The position numbers were made by a program, and so were the translations under genes. From Yersinia massiliensis CCUG 53443 (GTDB lineage: Bacteria; Pseudomonadota; Gammaproteobacteria; Enterobacterales; Enterobacteriaceae): 64,000 nt of DNA. Below, piece after piece: positions 62,045 through 64,000 of this stretch. The stretch covers positions 191,858 through 255,857 of the forward strand of contig NZ_HE997647.1 in assembly GCF_000312485.1 (NCBI RefSeq), read 5' to 3'. Every line of letters begins with the position of its first letter. Within the stretch, counting starts at the first letter, position 1. Below the pieces are notes generated by a model. The model was given only the letters and a program-made list of their open reading frames with translations, ran no database searches and was not told the origin of the DNA.

Positions 62045-62353
62045 TCACTCGGCAGCTTTGTTCTCACTGTTGTTTTCATCGGTCGGATTTTCAATCGCAG
62101 CAGGCGCGCTATTGAATTTAGCTTCCAATTGACCCAGACGTTGCTCGAGTAAGGCCAGTTTTTCTCTGGTGCGCAGCAACACTTGAGTTTGCACGTCGAA
62201 CTCTTCACGGTTGACCAAATCCAGTCGGGTTAACTGCGCTTGTAGCACCAGCCGGATTTTCTTTTCGACGTCGTCCCCGAATTCGCGAATACCTTTCGGC
62301 ATAGACTCATGCACCTGGCGGGCGATTTGTTCAATTTTTTTCGGGTCAATCAT
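62045..62353 (-). CDS. ubiK: Ubiquinone biosynthesis accessory factor UbiK
   Basis: The 102-residue product [21 protein letters not shown]... is a BMFP-family protein with an amphipathic N-terminal helix and a C-terminal trimeric coiled coil (about 55-85) ending in an acidic tail. UbiK helps the soluble Ubi complex together with UbiJ. It is divergent from the ribB riboswitch leader. Confidence 0.95.
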   Translation of the reverse strand: MIDPKKIEQIARQVHESMPKGIREFGDDVEKKIRLVLQAQLTRLDLVNREEFDVQTQVLLRTREKLALLEQRLGQLEAKFNSAPAAIENPTDENNSENKAAE

Positions 62354-62482
62354 GATATTTCCCTAATTAGAGGTGTAGTGACTCCCTCTAGTGTAATGCC
62401 AGATTAAGATTGTATAAACCTCCACACATCTACATTTTGGTAATTGCTCCGAAGAATCAATAGCGCTATAGTCATACACTTA

Positions 62483-62657
62483 TTCTCAGGGCGGGGTGTA
62501 AGTCCCCACCGGCGGTAAATTGTGTTGCGGCGTATCAACGTCGTGGTGCAAAAGCCCGCGAGCGCTCACCTTGCTTCTCTTATCAAAGAAAGTCGGGTAG
62601 AGGTCAGCAGATCCGGTGTAATTCCGGGGCCGACGGTTATAGTCCGGATGGGAGAGA
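62483..62657 (+). ncRNA. FMN riboswitch (RFN element) of ribB
   Basis: All conserved parts are visible: cagggcggggtgtaagtccccaccggcggtaaa at the start, agcccgcgagcg, gtcagcagatccggtgtaattccggggccgacggttatagtccggatggg-type core near the end (split across 62605-62655). FMN binding should lower ribB expression. The downstream stretch to 62861 holds a tctataagattttataga hairpin and the ribosome-site sequester. Confidence 0.97.
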
Positions 62658-62861
62658 TTAACGGTATCTGCTGGTTTTATGCACGTTTTAGGTTTCAAGA
62701 AACAATTCACACAGTCGCTTGAAAACTGTCGGGTATAGATCACCTGCCTTATTTCAGCTATTTCTCTATCTATAAGATTTTATAGATAAAAGAATGGCCT
62801 GTTACTCCTCAAGACCGCCCTGATTCTGGTAATCCATAATATTAATGAGGTTTTTTTTACC

Positions 62862-63500
62862 ATGAATCAGACTCTTCTTTCAGATTTTGGCACGCCTTTC
62901 GAGCGTGTAGAACGTGCTATCGACGCTTTGCGTAATGGCCGTGGCGTAATGGTATTGGATGATGAAAGTCGTGAAAACGAAGGCGATATCGTTTTTGCTG
63001 CTGAAGCCATGACAGTGGAACAAATGGCGCTCACCATTCGTCACGGTAGCGGCATCGTGTGTCTGTGTATCACGGATGAACACCGTCAAAAGCTAGAATT
63101 ACCGATGATGGTCACCAACAATACTAGCCAGTTCCAAACCGGTTTTACCGTGACAATTGAAGCGGCAGAAGGCGTTACCACTGGCGTTTCCGCGGCAGAT
63201 CGTTTAACCACGATCCGTGCAGCAATTGCCGATAATGCAAAACCAAGCGACCTTAACCGCCCGGGCCATGTATTCCCACTGCGCGGCCAATCAGGCGGCG
63301 TTTTATCCCGCCGTGGTCACACCGAAGCTTCAATTGATTTGGCTATCTTGGCAGGTTACAAACCAGCGGGTGTGCTGTGTGAGCTGACCAATGATGATGG
63401 CAGCATGGCTCATGCGCCAGAAGTGATCGAGTTCGCCAAGTTGCATAATATGCCTGTTGTCACGATTGATGATCTGGTGGCGTATCGCCAATCTCGCTAG
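62862..63500 (+). CDS. ribB: 3,4-dihydroxy-2-butanone 4-phosphate synthase RibB
   Basis: The 212-residue product is a monofunctional DHBP synthase: [18 protein letters not shown] (acidic metal loop), [24 protein letters not shown] and [16 protein letters not shown] motifs are intact. It turns ribulose 5-phosphate into the four-carbon unit for riboflavin. It is controlled by the upstream FMN riboswitch. GAGG lies 11 bp before the ATG. Confidence 0.97.
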   Translation: MNQTLLSDFGTPFERVERAIDALRNGRGVMVLDDESRENEGDIVFAAEAMTVEQMALTIRHGSGIVCLCITDEHRQKLELPMMVTNNTSQFQTGFTVTIEAAEGVTTGVSAADRLTTIRAAIADNAKPSDLNRPGHVFPLRGQSGGVLSRRGHTEASIDLAILAGYKPAGVLCELTNDDGSMAHAPEVIEFAKLHNMPVVTIDDLVAYRQSR

Positions 63501-63559
63501 AAGATAGCCAACTGATTTAGTTTGGTTGCTATTGAATATTGGCTGCTAAAGTTGAGCAT

Positions 63560-63612
63560 TAAACACCGGGTTACCTCTCGTTTTCTGAAAAGACAGTGAC
63601 CCGGTGATGTTC
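63560..63612 (+). terminator. Stem-loop after ribB
   Basis: caccgggttac and gtgacccggtg pair around a loop of about 27 nt in the ribB-ygiD gap. The T run is weak. Nothing else is recognised in the 296-bp gap. Confidence 0.45.
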
Positions 63613-63796
63613 TACTTTAATCCCCGTAATCTCTCGCTATAACAGTGTATTAATCGGTCTTTTACCCCACTCAGTTTCCCATTCAAAATTATTGAACATC
63701 ATCATCATGGTTATCCGGCTGTGAAATAGAATAAAAGCGCGTAATGTGTTGCTCATGGTTTAAGCACACTTTTCTATTTAATCGTAAGGATTCTCT

Positions 63797-64000
63797 ATGA
63801 ACACTCCTCGTATGCCTGCACTGTTTCTCGGCCACGGTAGCCCGATGAACGTGCTGGAAGAAAACAGTCACACTCTGGCATGGCGTACGTTGGGTGAGAC
63901 ATTACCGCGTCCTAAGGCCATCCTAGCGATCTCTGCCCACTGGTATACCCGTGGAACTGCGGTAACTGCTATGGCGAAACCTCGGACCATCCATGATTTT
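63797..64000 (+). CDS. ygiD: 4,5-DOPA dioxygenase extradiol-like protein YgiD (3' end outside window)
   Basis: The first 68 codons are present: MNTPRMPALFLGHGSPMNVLEE, then PRPKAILAISAHWYTRGT and TIHDF. The HGSP and SAHW motifs supply zinc ligands of the LigB/DODA family. E. coli YgiD is a zinc-dependent extradiol dioxygenase acting on DOPA-like catechols. The start follows taagga 8 bp upstream and is the family start. Confidence 0.9.
   Translation, partial: MNTPRMPALFLGHGSPMNVLEENSHTLAWRTLGETLPRPKAILAISAHWYTRGTAVTAMAKPRTIHDF

Overview
The window looks like the chromosome of a Yersinia, most likely the Y. pseudotuberculosis/Y. pestis complex. This rests on enterobacterial gene order (rpsU-dnaG-rpoD, tsaD, plsY, folB, uppP, cca, ygiM, ygiF, glnE, hldE; yhaK/yhaJ-yqjGF-yqjKEDC-mzrA-yqjA-exuR-exuT-uxaCBA), moderate GC, several ERIC-type intergenic repeats, and two surface-exposed secretion-type proteins (an invasin/intimin-family inverse autotransporter and a classical autotransporter). 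No insertion sequence, prophage or CRISPR array was seen. The species call is inference.

Layout. 1-3257: the 5' part of an inverse autotransporter and a small outer-membrane beta-barrel gene, both on the minus strand and separated by AT-rich DNA. 3689-6134: a LysR regulator divergent from an internally deleted cupin pseudogene and a zinc alcohol dehydrogenase. 6199-12681: yhaK, yhaJ, yqjG, yqjF, yqjKEDC, mzrA, yqjA, a stress and envelope set. 12926-13507: an orphan exported hypothetical. 13712-21222: the complete hexuronate route, with repressor exuR, transporter exuT and enzymes uxaC-uxaB-uxaA. 21402-28026: ygjV, sstT, alx (with a yybP-ykoY Mn2+ riboswitch leader), ygjR, ygjP, rlmG. 28234-30846: an autotransporter with an 18-bp tandem-repeat linker. 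31221-34053: fadH and hdeD. 34223-40675: an accessory sugar-acid cluster with an IclR regulator, a KDPG-type aldolase, an MFS transporter, two DgoK-like kinases and an iron alcohol dehydrogenase. 40938-44032: a Bcr-type drug exporter, a PLP aminotransferase and a divergent MarR regulator.

44208-64000 is conserved core: tRNA-Ile2 (ileX), the rpoD-dnaG-rpsU macromolecular synthesis operon, divergent tsaD, plsY/folB, uppP, cca, a tandem ERIC array, ygiM, ygiF, glnE, hldE, yjeH, ubiK, then the FMN riboswitch, ribB and the start of ygiD.

Most of the window is ordinary enterobacterial core. The parts most worth a second look are: the sugar-acid cluster, which has no visible dehydratase and whose second DgoK-like kinase has changed conserved motifs; a 14-bp-arm perfect inverted repeat between the aminotransferase and MarR genes; the internally deleted cupin gene beside a T-N11-A palindrome; the direct tandem ERIC array ending at the ygiM stop; and the repeat-bearing autotransporter.
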